The notes beneath the pieces were generated by a model. It did not search any database and was not told where the DNA came from. It worked only from the letters and a program-made list of their open reading frames with translations. DNA of 64,000 bases from Winogradskya consettensis (GTDB taxonomy: Bacteria > Actinomycetota > Actinomycetes > Mycobacteriales > Micromonosporaceae): contig NZ_BOQP01000016.1 of assembly GCF_018332715.1 (NCBI RefSeq), positions 230,011-294,010 of the forward strand, written 5' to 3'. Shown here in pieces: positions 16,207 to 24,106 of this stretch. The first letter of the stretch is position 1, and every line of letters begins with the position of its first letter. Position numbers and translations under genes: made by a program.

Positions 16207-17625
16207 ATGGGGGAGAGAGCGTGGCCTGGGCGGATTGTGCCGGTTGCGGTGCCGGGGCTGGGGATGCTGGCTCTGGGGCTGGCCGGGGCTACGCGGTCGA
16301 TGCTGAGCTGGGACGAGATTGCCACCGTGGATGTGGCGCGGCGGTCGGTGCCGCAGATCTGGCGGCTGATGCAGCACATCGACGGGGTATTCGGGCCCTA
16401 TTACCTGCTCATGCATTTCTGGACCGGGATCGCCGGGCGCGGGGTGCTCGAGGTTCGGCTGCCGTCCATTGTGGCCATGGCGGGGGCGGCCGCGCTGACC
16501 GGTGAGCTCGGGCGGCGTCTTTTCGGGACGGTGGCCGGGCTGGTCGGTGGGCTCGTGTTCTGCGCAGTTCCCAACATTTCACGGTACGCCGCGGAGGCTC
16601 GGCCGTACGCCATGGCCTGTCTGGTCTCGGTGGTGAGTTTGATTCTGCTGCATCGGGCGTTGAGCCGGCCGGGGAAGGCGCGCTGGCTCGCGTACGGTGC
16701 GGCGGTGGTGGGTCTGGGGCTGAGTCATGTCATCGCTCTGACCGCGCTGGGGGCTCATGGTGCGGTGGTGCTGATGTGCCGGCGGCGGGCGATCGGGGCG
16801 TGGGGTGTCAGTGTCGCGGTGGCGCTGGTGGTGCTCGGGCCGATCTTCTGGCTGGGGTCGGGGCAGCGGGGTGCGCAACTGCACTGGGTGCCACCGATGA
16901 CCGTGGAGGCGGTGCGGAACTTCCCGGTGAAGCTGACCGGGTCGGCCGAGGTGGCGTGGCTGCTGATCGGGCTGGCCGTCACGGCGGGGTGGCGGGCGCG
17001 GCGGCACGTCCTCGCGATGGCGTTCGCGGCGGTGGTCCCGCTCGGGGTGATTCTTGTGGTGTCCGCGCACGGGCCGTCGTTCTGGGTGAACCGGTATCTG
17101 CTGTTCGTGCTCGCGCCGACAGCGATCCTGGCGGCGGTCGCGCTGTGCCGGGCCGGGACTGCCCGGGTCGTCGTCGTGTTGCTTCTGCTGGCCGCCGTCG
17201 CGTACCCGGCGCAGTGGACCGTGCGCGGGCGGACCGTGAAGAACGGCACCGACGACCGCAGTGTCGCCCGGATCATCCGGGCCGGTCAGCAGCCCGGCGA
17301 CGGCATCATCTACCGGCCGGGGTCGCGGACGTTGCGGCCCGGCGTCGACTACTACCTGCGCGATGATCCGGGGCGGCCGCGGGATCTGCTGCTGCGCCGG
17401 GACGCCGCCGACGAGGCCAGCCTGGTCGCGGGGGAGTGGCCGGGCACGGCGGACCGGCTCGGGGCGGGGCGGGTGTGGCTGCTCGTCGGGGCACGGGAGG
17501 AGGATCCGCTCGCGCATCGGGGGGATCTGGCGGCGGTGCTGCGTACCCGTTATGTGCGGGCCGGCGTCTGGCAGGTCAAGCGGGGGACGCTCGCGCTCTT
17601 TGTCCCGCGTACGGTGGGACCGTGA
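16207..17625 (+). CDS. GT-C family membrane glycosyltransferase (GT39/ArnT-like)
   Basis: 472 residues with about nine to ten hydrophobic segments. The first periplasmic loop carries the acidic pair of GT-C enzymes (MLSWDEIATVD), followed by DGVFGPYYLLMHFW and ARPYAMACL. The C-terminal 130 residues are soluble and extracytoplasmic (DDRSVARIIRAGQQPGDGIIYRP...VDYYLRD). It probably transfers a sugar from a polyprenyl-phosphate donor to an envelope acceptor; donor and acceptor cannot be read from the sequence. It is the first gene of a coupled three-gene unit, its stop overlapping the next start (GTGA at 17622). Confidence 0.8.
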   Translation: MGERAWPGRIVPVAVPGLGMLALGLAGATRSMLSWDEIATVDVARRSVPQIWRLMQHIDGVFGPYYLLMHFWTGIAGRGVLEVRLPSIVAMAGAAALTGELGRRLFGTVAGLVGGLVFCAVPNISRYAAEARPYAMACLVSVVSLILLHRALSRPGKARWLAYGAAVVGLGLSHVIALTALGAHGAVVLMCRRRAIGAWGVSVAVALVVLGPIFWLGSGQRGAQLHWVPPMTVEAVRNFPVKLTGSAEVAWLLIGLAVTAGWRARRHVLAMAFAAVVPLGVILVVSAHGPSFWVNRYLLFVLAPTAILAAVALCRAGTARVVVVLLLLAAVAYPAQWTVRGRTVKNGTDDRSVARIIRAGQQPGDGIIYRPGSRTLRPGVDYYLRDDPGRPRDLLLRRDAADEASLVAGEWPGTADRLGAGRVWLLVGAREEDPLAHRGDLAAVLRTRYVRAGVWQVKRGTLALFVPRTVGP

Positions 17626-18215
17626 CCCAGGACAATCTCTGGCTACGCCAGCTCGCGCAGAACCCCGGACACTCCCGCAACTACGTTCAGCGGTTCCGGG
17701 ACCTCGCCGCGAACGGTGCCGACCTGGCCGGGGAGGGCCGCCTGATCGACGCCATGGTGCCCCGGGGCGCCCGCATCCTCGACGCGGGCTGCGGCACCGG
17801 CCGGATCGGCGGCTATCTGGCGGGTGCGGGCCACCAGGTGACCGGTGTCGACCTGGACCCGGTGCTGATCGCCGAGGCGAACGCCCAGCACCCGGCCTCG
17901 ACCTGGCTGGTCGGCGATCTGGCCGAGTGGGAATCACCCGGCCCCGGATTCGACGTCGTCGTCTGCGGTGGCAACGTGATGGCGTTCCTGGCACCCGCCA
18001 CCCGGGTCGAGGTGCTGCGCCGGTTCGCTGCCCACCTGGCCGAGGGCGGGCGTGCGGTCATCGGTTTCGGAGCGGGGCGCGGCTACGAGTTCGGCGACTT
18101 CCTGGCCGACGCGAAGACGGCCGGCTTCACCGAGGATCTCCTGCTCGCGACCTGGGACCTGCGTCCCTTCACCGAGCGCGCCGACTTCCTGGTGGCCGTC
18201 CTCACTCCGGCGTGA
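17622..18215 (+). CDS. SAM-dependent methyltransferase
   Basis: 197 residues, GTG start overlapping the stop of the glycosyltransferase. The Rossmann fold signature is complete: ARILDAGCGTGRIGGYLAGAG (motif I), VTGVDLDPVLIAEA (acidic loop at the end of strand 2), DVVVCGGNVMAFL (motif II) and LAEGGRAVIGFG (motif III). The final strands carry FTERADFLVAVLTPA. It appears intact. Its substrate is unknown; coupling to an envelope glycosyltransferase hints at modification of the same glycan or lipid. Confidence 0.85.
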   Translation: MTQDNLWLRQLAQNPGHSRNYVQRFRDLAANGADLAGEGRLIDAMVPRGARILDAGCGTGRIGGYLAGAGHQVTGVDLDPVLIAEANAQHPASTWLVGDLAEWESPGPGFDVVVCGGNVMAFLAPATRVEVLRRFAAHLAEGGRAVIGFGAGRGYEFGDFLADAKTAGFTEDLLLATWDLRPFTERADFLVAVLTPA

Positions 18216-18748
18216 CCGCCCCCGGCGAGTGGTCCGGCATTGCGGACCTGCTCCGGCGGGTGCCGGTGCCGGTGCCGCCCGGTGCGGGCCCGGTGCTGGG
18301 TGCGACCGACGAGCAGATCGCTTCGATCGCCGGACACTACGAGAGTCCACTTCCCGATGTGTACGTGCGATGGCTGCGCTTCTGCAACGGAACGCCGGCC
18401 GGTCCCGGAGGGCTCTACGGTGCCGGGACGTCATGGGACGGGCTCGACGCGCTGCGGATCCTGCAACGCCATCCTTGCTGGGCCACGCTCGGCTGGATAC
18501 CCGTCGCGGGAGACGGCAACGGCAACACCTACATCCTCGACACGGATGCCGTCTATTTCGTGGAGGCGATGGACGAGAGTGAACCGGCCTACACAGCGGC
18601 CGGCAGCCTCCCCGTCTTTCTCCGCTTCCTGCTGGAAAAGGAGCTCGGCGAGACCAGGTGGCCCTTCGACGCGGCATATGTCACCGCCGCGGATCCCGGC
18701 ATCCTGAGCGTCACGGATTCCGGGTTGCTGCCCTGGCTCAGTTGGTAG
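18212..18748 (+). CDS. SMI1/KNR4 (SUKH-1) domain protein
   Basis: 178 residues, GTG start overlapping the methyltransferase stop (GTGA). SUKH features are visible: ATDEQIASIAGHYESPLPDVYVRWLRFCNG, the typical LP...Y..FL..NG block, then LGWIPVAGDGNGNTYILD, a close match to the G-D-x-x-G-N motif, and a helix LPVFLRFLLEKEL. SUKH proteins are often immunity proteins of contact-dependent toxin systems but also occur as housekeeping adaptors; no toxin gene is adjacent. Translational coupling to a glycosyltransferase and methyltransferase is unusual for an immunity gene. Confidence 0.75.
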   Translation: MTAPGEWSGIADLLRRVPVPVPPGAGPVLGATDEQIASIAGHYESPLPDVYVRWLRFCNGTPAGPGGLYGAGTSWDGLDALRILQRHPCWATLGWIPVAGDGNGNTYILDTDAVYFVEAMDESEPAYTAAGSLPVFLRFLLEKELGETRWPFDAAYVTAADPGILSVTDSGLLPWLSW

Positions 18749-18950
18749 GGAAGTCGACGCTGCGGGCGATCTGCTCGCCGGGCTGGTGGCCGTCCTGCTC
18801 GACCGTCGCGGTGTGGACGGTGGTCGAGCAGGGGTTCGTAGCCGGTGATGCCCTCGATGGCGTACTTCGCCGCGGCGTAGTGGCCGAAAGCCCGGGCTCC
18901 GGCGCGGAGGTGGACCCGGTGGTCGTGGACCGCACCACCGGGCACCCCCT
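18738..18950 (-). pseudogene. Remnant of a short-chain dehydrogenase C-terminus
   Basis: On the minus strand one frame gives FGHYAAAKYAIEGITGYE, which fits the YxxxK active-site helix of SDRs. A different frame further on gives TVEQDGHQPGEQIARSVDFPTN ending at 18738, like an SDR tail. At least one frameshift separates them and the Rossmann N-terminus is absent. It lies directly downstream of the Old Yellow Enzyme gene in the same direction, a common neighbour arrangement. The assignment rests on short motifs. Confidence 0.4.
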
Positions 18951-19029
18951 CGACGACGCCGACGCGTACGTCTTCACCGCCGGCCCGGCCGCCGGTGAGG
19001 CGATGCGCAACCGCTATGGCCCGGCCGGC

Positions 19030-20109
19030 TCACGCTGACGGCGTCGCCAGGGTGGGATAGTCGGTGTAGCCGCGGTGATCGCCGCCGAAGGCCGCCGCGA
19101 AGTCCGGGGTGTTGAACGGCCCACCTGCCGCGAGCCGGGCGGGCAGGTCCGGGTTCGCCAGGAACAGCGCACCGTACGCGATGACGTCAGCAGTCCCGTC
19201 CTCGATGAGCTGGAGTGCGTCCACCCCGGTCGGGGCGGGCTTCGTGGCCGGGTTGAGGATGAACGTCGCCGGCCATTCCGCACGCAGCCGCCTCGTCAGG
19301 TCGCGATCGGTGCTCTCCATGACGTGCAGGTAGGCGAGCCCGAGCGGGGCCAGCCGGGCGACCAGCGCGAGGTAGGTCTCCTCGACGTCGTGCTCGGCGA
19401 TGTCGTTCGTCGTGTTGTGCGGGGAGATCCGGAAGCCGACCTTGTCCCCGCCGACAGCCTCGGCGACCGCGGCTGCGACCTCGACGGCGAACCGGATCCG
19501 GCCCTCGACCGAGCCACCCCATCCGTCCGTACGCCGGTTCGCGTTCACGGACAGGAACTGCTGGACCAGGTATCCGTTGGCGCCGTGGATCTCGACGCCG
19601 TCGAAGCCCGCGGCGATCGCGTTGCGTGCCGCGTCTGCGAAGTCGCGGATCGTCTCGGCGATCTCCTGCGCGGACAACTCTTTCGGCGTGGTCAGGTCCT
19701 GCAGGCCGGTGTCGGTGAAGACCTGCCCGCTCGCGGCGACCGCGGACGGCGCGACCGGGGTCAGGCCGTCGGGCAGCAGGCTGGGGTGCCCGATCCGGCC
19801 GCCGTGCATGAGCTGCGCGAAGATCACGCCGCCCTCCGCGTGCACGGCGTCGGTGACCTTGCGCCACGCCGCGACCTGCTCGGCGGAGTGCAGGCCCGGC
19901 GTGTTCGTGTAGCCCTGGCCGACCACCGACGGCTGCACGCCCTCGGTGATGATCAGGCCCGCGCCCGCCCGCTGCGCGTAGTAGGTGGCCATCAGGTCCG
20001 TCGGGGTCGCACCGGGACCGTAGGCCCGGCTGCGCGTCATCGGGGCCATCGCGATGCGGTTGGCCAGCTTCGTTCCGGCCAGATCGTGTGAGTCGAATGC
20101 CGACGTCAT
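19030..20109 (-). CDS. Old Yellow Enzyme-family alkene reductase
   Basis: 359 residues, a full-length FMN-dependent (beta/alpha)8 barrel. Diagnostic segments are MAPMTRSRAYGPGATPTDLMATYYAQRA, AQLMHGGRIGHPS, the substrate-anion site H-x-x-N in VEIHGANGYLVQQFLS with NRRTDGWGGS, and VIAYGALFLANPDLPARL near the end. Such enzymes reduce activated C=C bonds (enones, nitro compounds) with NAD(P)H. The gene is divergent from a MarR regulator and has a palindrome in its promoter region, so it is probably induced by electrophiles or a related ligand. Confidence 0.93.
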   Translation of the reverse strand: MTSAFDSHDLAGTKLANRIAMAPMTRSRAYGPGATPTDLMATYYAQRAGAGLIITEGVQPSVVGQGYTNTPGLHSAEQVAAWRKVTDAVHAEGGVIFAQLMHGGRIGHPSLLPDGLTPVAPSAVAASGQVFTDTGLQDLTTPKELSAQEIAETIRDFADAARNAIAAGFDGVEIHGANGYLVQQFLSVNANRRTDGWGGSVEGRIRFAVEVAAAVAEAVGGDKVGFRISPHNTTNDIAEHDVEETYLALVARLAPLGLAYLHVMESTDRDLTRRLRAEWPATFILNPATKPAPTGVDALQLIEDGTADVIAYGALFLANPDLPARLAAGGPFNTPDFAAAFGGDHRGYTDYPTLATPSA

Positions 20110-20133
20110 GATCGTGATCCTTGTCCCGAGGGG

Positions 20134-20155
20134 TTTACCTGTCCAGACAAGTAAA
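20134..20155. promoter_or_regulatory. Candidate MarR operator (10-bp dyad)
   Basis: TTTACCTGTC and GACAAGTAAA are separated by CA, an inverted repeat with one mismatch. It lies 25 bp upstream of the Old Yellow Enzyme start codon and within the region shared with the divergent MarR gene. Position and symmetry fit a MarR dimer site. A TTGTCC half-site near 20220, close to the MarR start, could allow autoregulation. Confidence 0.65.
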
Positions 20156-20247
20156 GCGCGTTCGGGGCGGGTTGGAGCACGTTAGTAAGCCACATCACGG
20201 CCAGGTAGACTCGGCTTCATTGTCCGAGCACATTCCTGGAGGGTCCC

Positions 20248-20835
20248 GTGTCAACCAAGGCTTCTGGACCAACTAAGGCTCCTGGACCAACCGAGCCTTC
20301 TGGGCCAACCGAGCCTTCTGGATCAACCGAGGCTGGGCCGGTGGGGGAGCCGGCGGACTGCGACGTGGCCTGCGCTCCGGCCGGTCTTTCGATGCCGGCC
20401 AGCGCGGCGGCCGGTCCGGTCAGCCACGCGATCTTCCGGGTCGCCCGGCTGCACCGCATGCACGTCGGTCAGCTGCTGCGCCGCGTCGGCCTGCACCCGG
20501 GTCAGGAGCTCGTCATGATGCAGCTCTGGGACGGCGGCCCGCAGCGCCAGACCGACCTCGCACGGTTGCTCGGCTCGGACGCCGCCACCATGACCCGCAC
20601 CGTCCAGCGGCTGGAGCACGCGGGATTCGTCCGCCGCATGCCGTGCGCCACGGACAAGCGCGTCACCATCATCGAGCCGACCGCCGCCAGTCTCGCCCTG
20701 CGCCGCGAGGTCGAGAACATCTGGGCCGAGGTCGAGAGCCGCACCCTCGGCGACCAGAGCGACGCCGACCGCGCCGAGACCCTCGCCGCCCTCGAACGCA
20801 TCGAGACCAACCTGAAAATCGTCGCCCGTCCATGA
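20248..20835 (+). CDS. MarR-family regulator with repetitive N-terminal tail
   Basis: 195 residues from GTG 20248, preceded by GGAGGG. The first 30 residues are a low-complexity tail built from four 6-residue repeats (SGPTKA, PGPTEP, SGPTEP, SGSTEA). A Cys-containing linker follows (ADCDVACAP). The MarR winged helix spans about 55-190: VSHAIFRVARLHRMHVGQLLR, RQTDLARLLGSDAATMTRTVQRLEHAGFV and the wing DKRVTIIEPT. It probably represses the divergent Old Yellow Enzyme gene through the palindrome at 20134-20155. The repetitive tail is unusual in MarR proteins; a later in-frame start inside the tail cannot be excluded. Confidence 0.85.
   Translation: MSTKASGPTKAPGPTEPSGPTEPSGSTEAGPVGEPADCDVACAPAGLSMPASAAAGPVSHAIFRVARLHRMHVGQLLRRVGLHPGQELVMMQLWDGGPQRQTDLARLLGSDAATMTRTVQRLEHAGFVRRMPCATDKRVTIIEPTAASLALRREVENIWAEVESRTLGDQSDADRAETLAALERIETNLKIVARP
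20263..20334 (+). repeat. 18-bp coding tandem repeat, four copies
   Basis: Units at 20263, 20281, 20299 and 20317 encode the hexapeptides SGPTKA, PGPTEP, SGPTEP and SGSTEA at the start of the MarR protein. The repeat length is a multiple of three, so slippage would change tail length without a frameshift. Confidence 0.85.
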
Positions 20836-20978
20836 CCCGACGCATACGCTGAGCGCGCAGGACCGGCCCTGTGCGCTGATGATGGCTGATCATGTGGACC
20901 CGGCGTTTGCCGACGAGGGGACGTCCGAGTACACCCGCGATGTAGCCGGTGGTGTTCACCGGGCAGGGCGGTGACGGT

Positions 20979-21710
20979 TCAGGAGTCCTTGAGCCGGGCG
21001 AGGGCCTGCGGGTCGGTGACCATCGCGTGGGCAACGTCGGTCAGCTTGCGGCTGTGCCGCCGGGCATACCCGCGGATGACGACGAAGGCCTCGTCCACGG
21101 TGAGACCCATGGACTGGGCGACCACGCCCTTCGCCTGTTCGATGACGACGCGGCTGTTGAGGGCGCCCTGCAGCTGCTCGGAGAGGACCTCGCCCTGGCG
21201 GATGGCACGCTCCTGGAGCAGGGCGATCGCGGCGACATCGGTCAACGCCTGGATCACCGGGACGTCCGCATCGGTGAGGTTGCCGCCCAGGCTGGTGCCG
21301 AAGACGTTGAGCGCGCCGATCACCTGACTGCGCAGCCGCAGCGGGAAAGCGTGCACCGAATGGAAGCCCGCGGCGGCGGCCCGCGGTGCGAAACGGGGCC
21401 AGCGTCCTGCCGCCGCGCCCAGGTCCACGTTGACGACGGGCCGGCCCGTGCGGACGGCTTCCAGGCAGGGGCCCTCATCGGTCTGCAGCTGGAACAGCTC
21501 CACGAGCGAGACGTCCTCGTCGGAGCCCGCCATGAACTCGAGCTTGCCCCGCTCGTCGGCCAGCAGCAGCCCGACGGCGCCCGCTCCGACCAGGGAAGCC
21601 GCCCGGTAGGTGAGGGTCTGCAGGAACTCGATCAGGTCGAAGTCGTCGACGAGCGTGTCGGCGACCTCGACGAAGATCTTCGCCAGTCGTTCCGGGGAAA
21701 TCATGGTCAT
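20979..21710 (-). CDS. GAF-ANTAR regulator 1
   Basis: 243 residues from ATG 21710, preceded by GGAGG at good spacing. An N-terminal GAF domain (about 15-160; TYRAASLVGAGAVGLLLAD, TDEGPCLEAVRTGRPV, GFHSVHAFPLRLRSQVIGALNVF) is followed by a C-terminal ANTAR RNA-binding domain (about 175-235; LNSRVVIEQAKGVVAQSMGLTVDEAFVVIRGYARR). ANTAR proteins act as antiterminators on paired-hairpin leader RNAs, and the GAF part senses a small ligand or redox state. It lies 44 nt behind a second GAF-ANTAR gene of identical length, so the two are probably co-transcribed duplicates that have diverged. Confidence 0.88.
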   Translation of the reverse strand: MTMISPERLAKIFVEVADTLVDDFDLIEFLQTLTYRAASLVGAGAVGLLLADERGKLEFMAGSDEDVSLVELFQLQTDEGPCLEAVRTGRPVVNVDLGAAAGRWPRFAPRAAAAGFHSVHAFPLRLRSQVIGALNVFGTSLGGNLTDADVPVIQALTDVAAIALLQERAIRQGEVLSEQLQGALNSRVVIEQAKGVVAQSMGLTVDEAFVVIRGYARRHSRKLTDVAHAMVTDPQALARLKDS

Positions 21711-21754
21711 CCCTGCCTCCTGGCACGTTCTCGGCTCATCGGCGTCATCGAGGT

Positions 21755-22486
21755 TCACGGTTTCTCGGTGTCGAAGTGCAGGCGGCGGGCGACGATGTCG
21801 CGGGCCACGTCGGCGAGGCGGCGCTCCTGCGCGTACGCGTGGGCCCGGATCCGTGCCATCGCCTCCGTGAGGGAAACGCCGAGCTGCACCATCACCATGC
21901 CCTGCGCCTGGAACAACTCCGCGCGGTGCCCGTCTGCGTAGTCATTGTTGTCGATCTCCCGGACGCGGCTGTCGCGGGCCTGGACGTGCCGGTCAAGCAG
22001 GGCGGCGACCGTGACGTCGGCGACCGTGAGCGCGTCGGCGAACTCCCCGGCGGTGAGCGGGCCGGTGCGGTCGCGGAACACGTCCAGGACACCGAGGCGG
22101 GCCGCGCCGATCTGCAGCGGGAACGCGAACACCGCCCGCAGGCCACCCGCACTGGCCGCCGGTGTGTAGAAGGGCCAGCGGCCGCCTGCGTCGGTCGAGG
22201 GGTCGCCGAGGTCGGGGATCAGCACCGGGCGGCGGCTGGCGAACGCGTCCATGCACGGACCCTCCCCGAGGATGAACTGCAGCTCCTCGATGTGTTCGCT
22301 CGCGGGATCCGAGGCGGCGGTCTCACCCCGGGTGCCGTCGTCGGTCATGACGCTGACTCCGGCACCGGAGGCGGACAGCACCTCGGCGGCAGCCGCGCAG
22401 ACCCCCCGCAGGAAGCCCGGCCGGCCGCCGTGGACGGCTGCTTGCCGGGTGATCAGATCGGCGATGAACGCACTGCGGTCCTCCAT
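21755..22486 (-). CDS. GAF-ANTAR regulator 2
   Basis: 243 residues from ATG 22486 with GGAAGG upstream; an alternative GTG start 9 nt earlier exists. The GAF domain (about 15-160) contains AAAEVLSASGAGVSVMTDDG, LGEGPCMDAFASRRPVLIPDL and RAVFAFPLQIGAARLGVLDVF. The ANTAR domain (about 180-240) contains the typical AELFQAQGMVMVQLGVSLTEAMARIRAHAYAQ in which the usual aromatic/basic RNA-contact positions are kept. It is the first gene of a two-gene ANTAR unit. Such pairs in actinobacteria often control stress or envelope genes; the divergent apolipoprotein-like operon is a candidate target. Confidence 0.88.
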   Translation of the reverse strand: MEDRSAFIADLITRQAAVHGGRPGFLRGVCAAAAEVLSASGAGVSVMTDDGTRGETAASDPASEHIEELQFILGEGPCMDAFASRRPVLIPDLGDPSTDAGGRWPFYTPAASAGGLRAVFAFPLQIGAARLGVLDVFRDRTGPLTAGEFADALTVADVTVAALLDRHVQARDSRVREIDNNDYADGHRAELFQAQGMVMVQLGVSLTEAMARIRAHAYAQERRLADVARDIVARRLHFDTEKP

Positions 22487-22943
22487 GGGCTGCACCTTCC
22501 AGCAAGGTGCCGCCGGAGACCAGGGCAGCAGAACCGGCAGATCCGGTTGGCGGGGACTTTACCCGGTGCAGGCGATTGCTACGCCAGTAGTCACCGGTCA
22601 CGGAATGTCAGCCTCGATGGCCCGCGCCCGCACGAGTGCTTGCCGCGGATGCCCCATGGGGAGGGCGGGGTCGGTCGCGAAACGGGTGCCGGAATCCCCG
22701 GGCATGATCCTCCCCTGACGGAGAAATGCTCGATGCCGGGGGCCGGGGCAGCGACCCAGAAGGGCTACGCCGTCGATTCTAGTCCGCTCAGGACTTTCGC
22801 GCCTCGTCCGAATGCGCTGTCCGGGCGCGTCCGACTCTCGGGCCGTACCGTACACGGAGAGATATTTGTTCTTGGGCAAGCATGTGTGATCAAGCAGGTC
22901 AGGGGTAGCCGTTGAGCGCAGCACTCACCCCCTGGAGGTAACC
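22487..22943. other. Divergent intergenic region, no gene seen
   Basis: About 457 bases between the ANTAR unit (minus) and the stress/envelope operon (plus). The short frames present lack family signatures. It must hold the promoters of both units and possibly an ANTAR-type paired hairpin leader, but I could not define two hairpins with conserved loops by eye. A CTGGAGGT ribosome binding site stands directly before ATG 22944. Confidence 0.4.
22884..22908 (+). promoter_or_regulatory. Possible sigma-B/F-type promoter
   Basis: GTGTGA (22884-22889) and GGGTAG (22903-22908) are separated by 13 nt, a weak match to the GTTT-N13-15-GGGTAT pattern of actinobacterial general stress sigma factors. It lies 36 nt upstream of ATG 22944. 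The -35 half is imperfect, so this is tentative. Confidence 0.25.
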
Positions 22944-23684
22944 ATGAGTGATTTTTCATCGGGAGCTCGGTTCCCCGACGAACCTTTTACCGACCCGGCG
23001 TACCCGGTGTCCGATCCGTACACCACGCCGGTTGAACGCTATCCGGCCCGATCACCGTCCACGGCGGACACCGGCGGCGACGACTCGAAGGCCAGGCAGG
23101 TCGCGGATCAGACGTCCCGGGCAGCCGGTGAGGTGAAGGACACCGCGAAGGAGCAGGCGCAGAAGGTCGCGGGTGAGACCAGGGCTCAGGCCCGCAACGT
23201 GGCGTCGGACGTGCGTGACAAGGTCGGCGAGCAAGCCCGCACGCAGAACGACAAGCTCGTGGGCACCATCCGCGAGACCGCCGACCAGCTCGACGAGATG
23301 CGCGGCGACCGGCAGGACTCGCCGGCCGCGGCAGTGGTCTCCCGGGTCGCGGACGGTGGTCGTCAGCTCGCCGACTACCTCGACCGCAACGGCCCGGACG
23401 GCGTGCTCCGCGAGGTCCAGGACTTCGCCCGCCGCCGCCCCGGTGCGTTCCTGGCGACCGCGCTCGCCGCGGGATTCGTGGTCGGCCGGCTCGGCAAGGG
23501 TGTCGCCAAGGCGGACCCCGGCGCGGGCGCCGACAAGCCGCACACCGACTCGTTCGAGTCCTTCAGCACCGGCGGCACGGACTATCCCACCGGCGGTACC
23601 GACTATCCCACCGGCGGCACCGACTACGCCGCCACCGGCACCGGCGTCCCCGTCGTGGTGTCCGAGGAGAGCTGGACCCGATGA
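22944..23684 (+). CDS. Apolipoprotein/LEA-like amphipathic envelope stress protein
   Basis: 246 residues. A disordered Pro/Asp-rich head is followed by a long Ala/Glu/Lys/Gln-rich amphipathic region (about 48-110; KARQVADQTSRAAGEVKDTAKEQAQKVAGETRAQARNVASDVRDKV) with the 11-residue periodicity of LEA and apolipoprotein-like proteins. Next comes VADGGRQLADYLDRNGPDGVLREVQDFARRRPGAFLATALAAGFVVGRLGKG, a membrane-associating segment found in actinobacterial proteins beside Holin-X and DUF3618. The tail has three TGGTDYP/A repeats. Its stop overlaps the Holin-X start (ATGA), so it is the first gene of a coupled trio. Function is inferred only from composition and context: membrane or envelope protection. 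Confidence 0.7.
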   Translation: MSDFSSGARFPDEPFTDPAYPVSDPYTTPVERYPARSPSTADTGGDDSKARQVADQTSRAAGEVKDTAKEQAQKVAGETRAQARNVASDVRDKVGEQARTQNDKLVGTIRETADQLDEMRGDRQDSPAAAVVSRVADGGRQLADYLDRNGPDGVLREVQDFARRRPGAFLATALAAGFVVGRLGKGVAKADPGAGADKPHTDSFESFSTGGTDYPTGGTDYPTGGTDYAATGTGVPVVVSEESWTR

Positions 23685-24106
23685 GCTCGCCCTACCCCGC
23701 CCCGAACAGCGATCGTGCCGACGAGGTGTCGCAGGCCTCGATCGGTGAGCTGATCGGCAACATCAGCGACGACCTCACCAGCCTGTTCCGCCAGGAGGTG
23801 GAGCTGGCGAAGGCCGAGCTCAAGGAGGAAGCGGGCAAGGCCGGCAAGGCCGCAGGGATGCTCGGCGGCGCCGGGTTCGCCGGTTACCTCGCCGTGGTCC
23901 TGCTCAGCTTCGCCCTGGTCTTCGGCCTCTCCAACGTCATGGACGCCGGCTGGGCCGCGCTCATCGTGGCGGTCATCTGGGGAATCGCCGGCGCCGTGCT
24001 CTACACGACCGGCCGTAAGCAGCTCAGGAACGTCGACCCGATGCCGCACCGCACCGTCGACACGATCAAGGAGGACGCGCAATGGCTCAAGAACCCGACA
24101 GGCTGA
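23681..24106 (+). CDS. Actinobacterial Holin-X family membrane protein
   Basis: 141 residues. After a disordered head, ASIGELIGNISDDLTSLFRQEVELAKAELKEEAGKAGKAAGML is the characteristic amphipathic helix of the Act-Holin-X (phage holin superfamily) proteins. Two membrane helices follow (FAGYLAVVLLSFALVFGLSNVM and GWAALIVAVIWGIAGAVLY). Despite the name these chromosomal proteins are not linked to a prophage here. ATG 23681 overlaps the preceding stop, and the next gene starts 25 nt inside its 3' end, so the three proteins are made together and probably act at the membrane as a unit. Confidence 0.85.
   Translation: MSSPYPAPNSDRADEVSQASIGELIGNISDDLTSLFRQEVELAKAELKEEAGKAGKAAGMLGGAGFAGYLAVVLLSFALVFGLSNVMDAGWAALIVAVIWGIAGAVLYTTGRKQLRNVDPMPHRTVDTIKEDAQWLKNPTG

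Noticed and set aside
23681..24106. Prophage lysis gene because of the holin-like protein
   Set aside because: Holin-X proteins are chromosomal in actinobacteria, and no phage structural, integrase or lysin genes are nearby.
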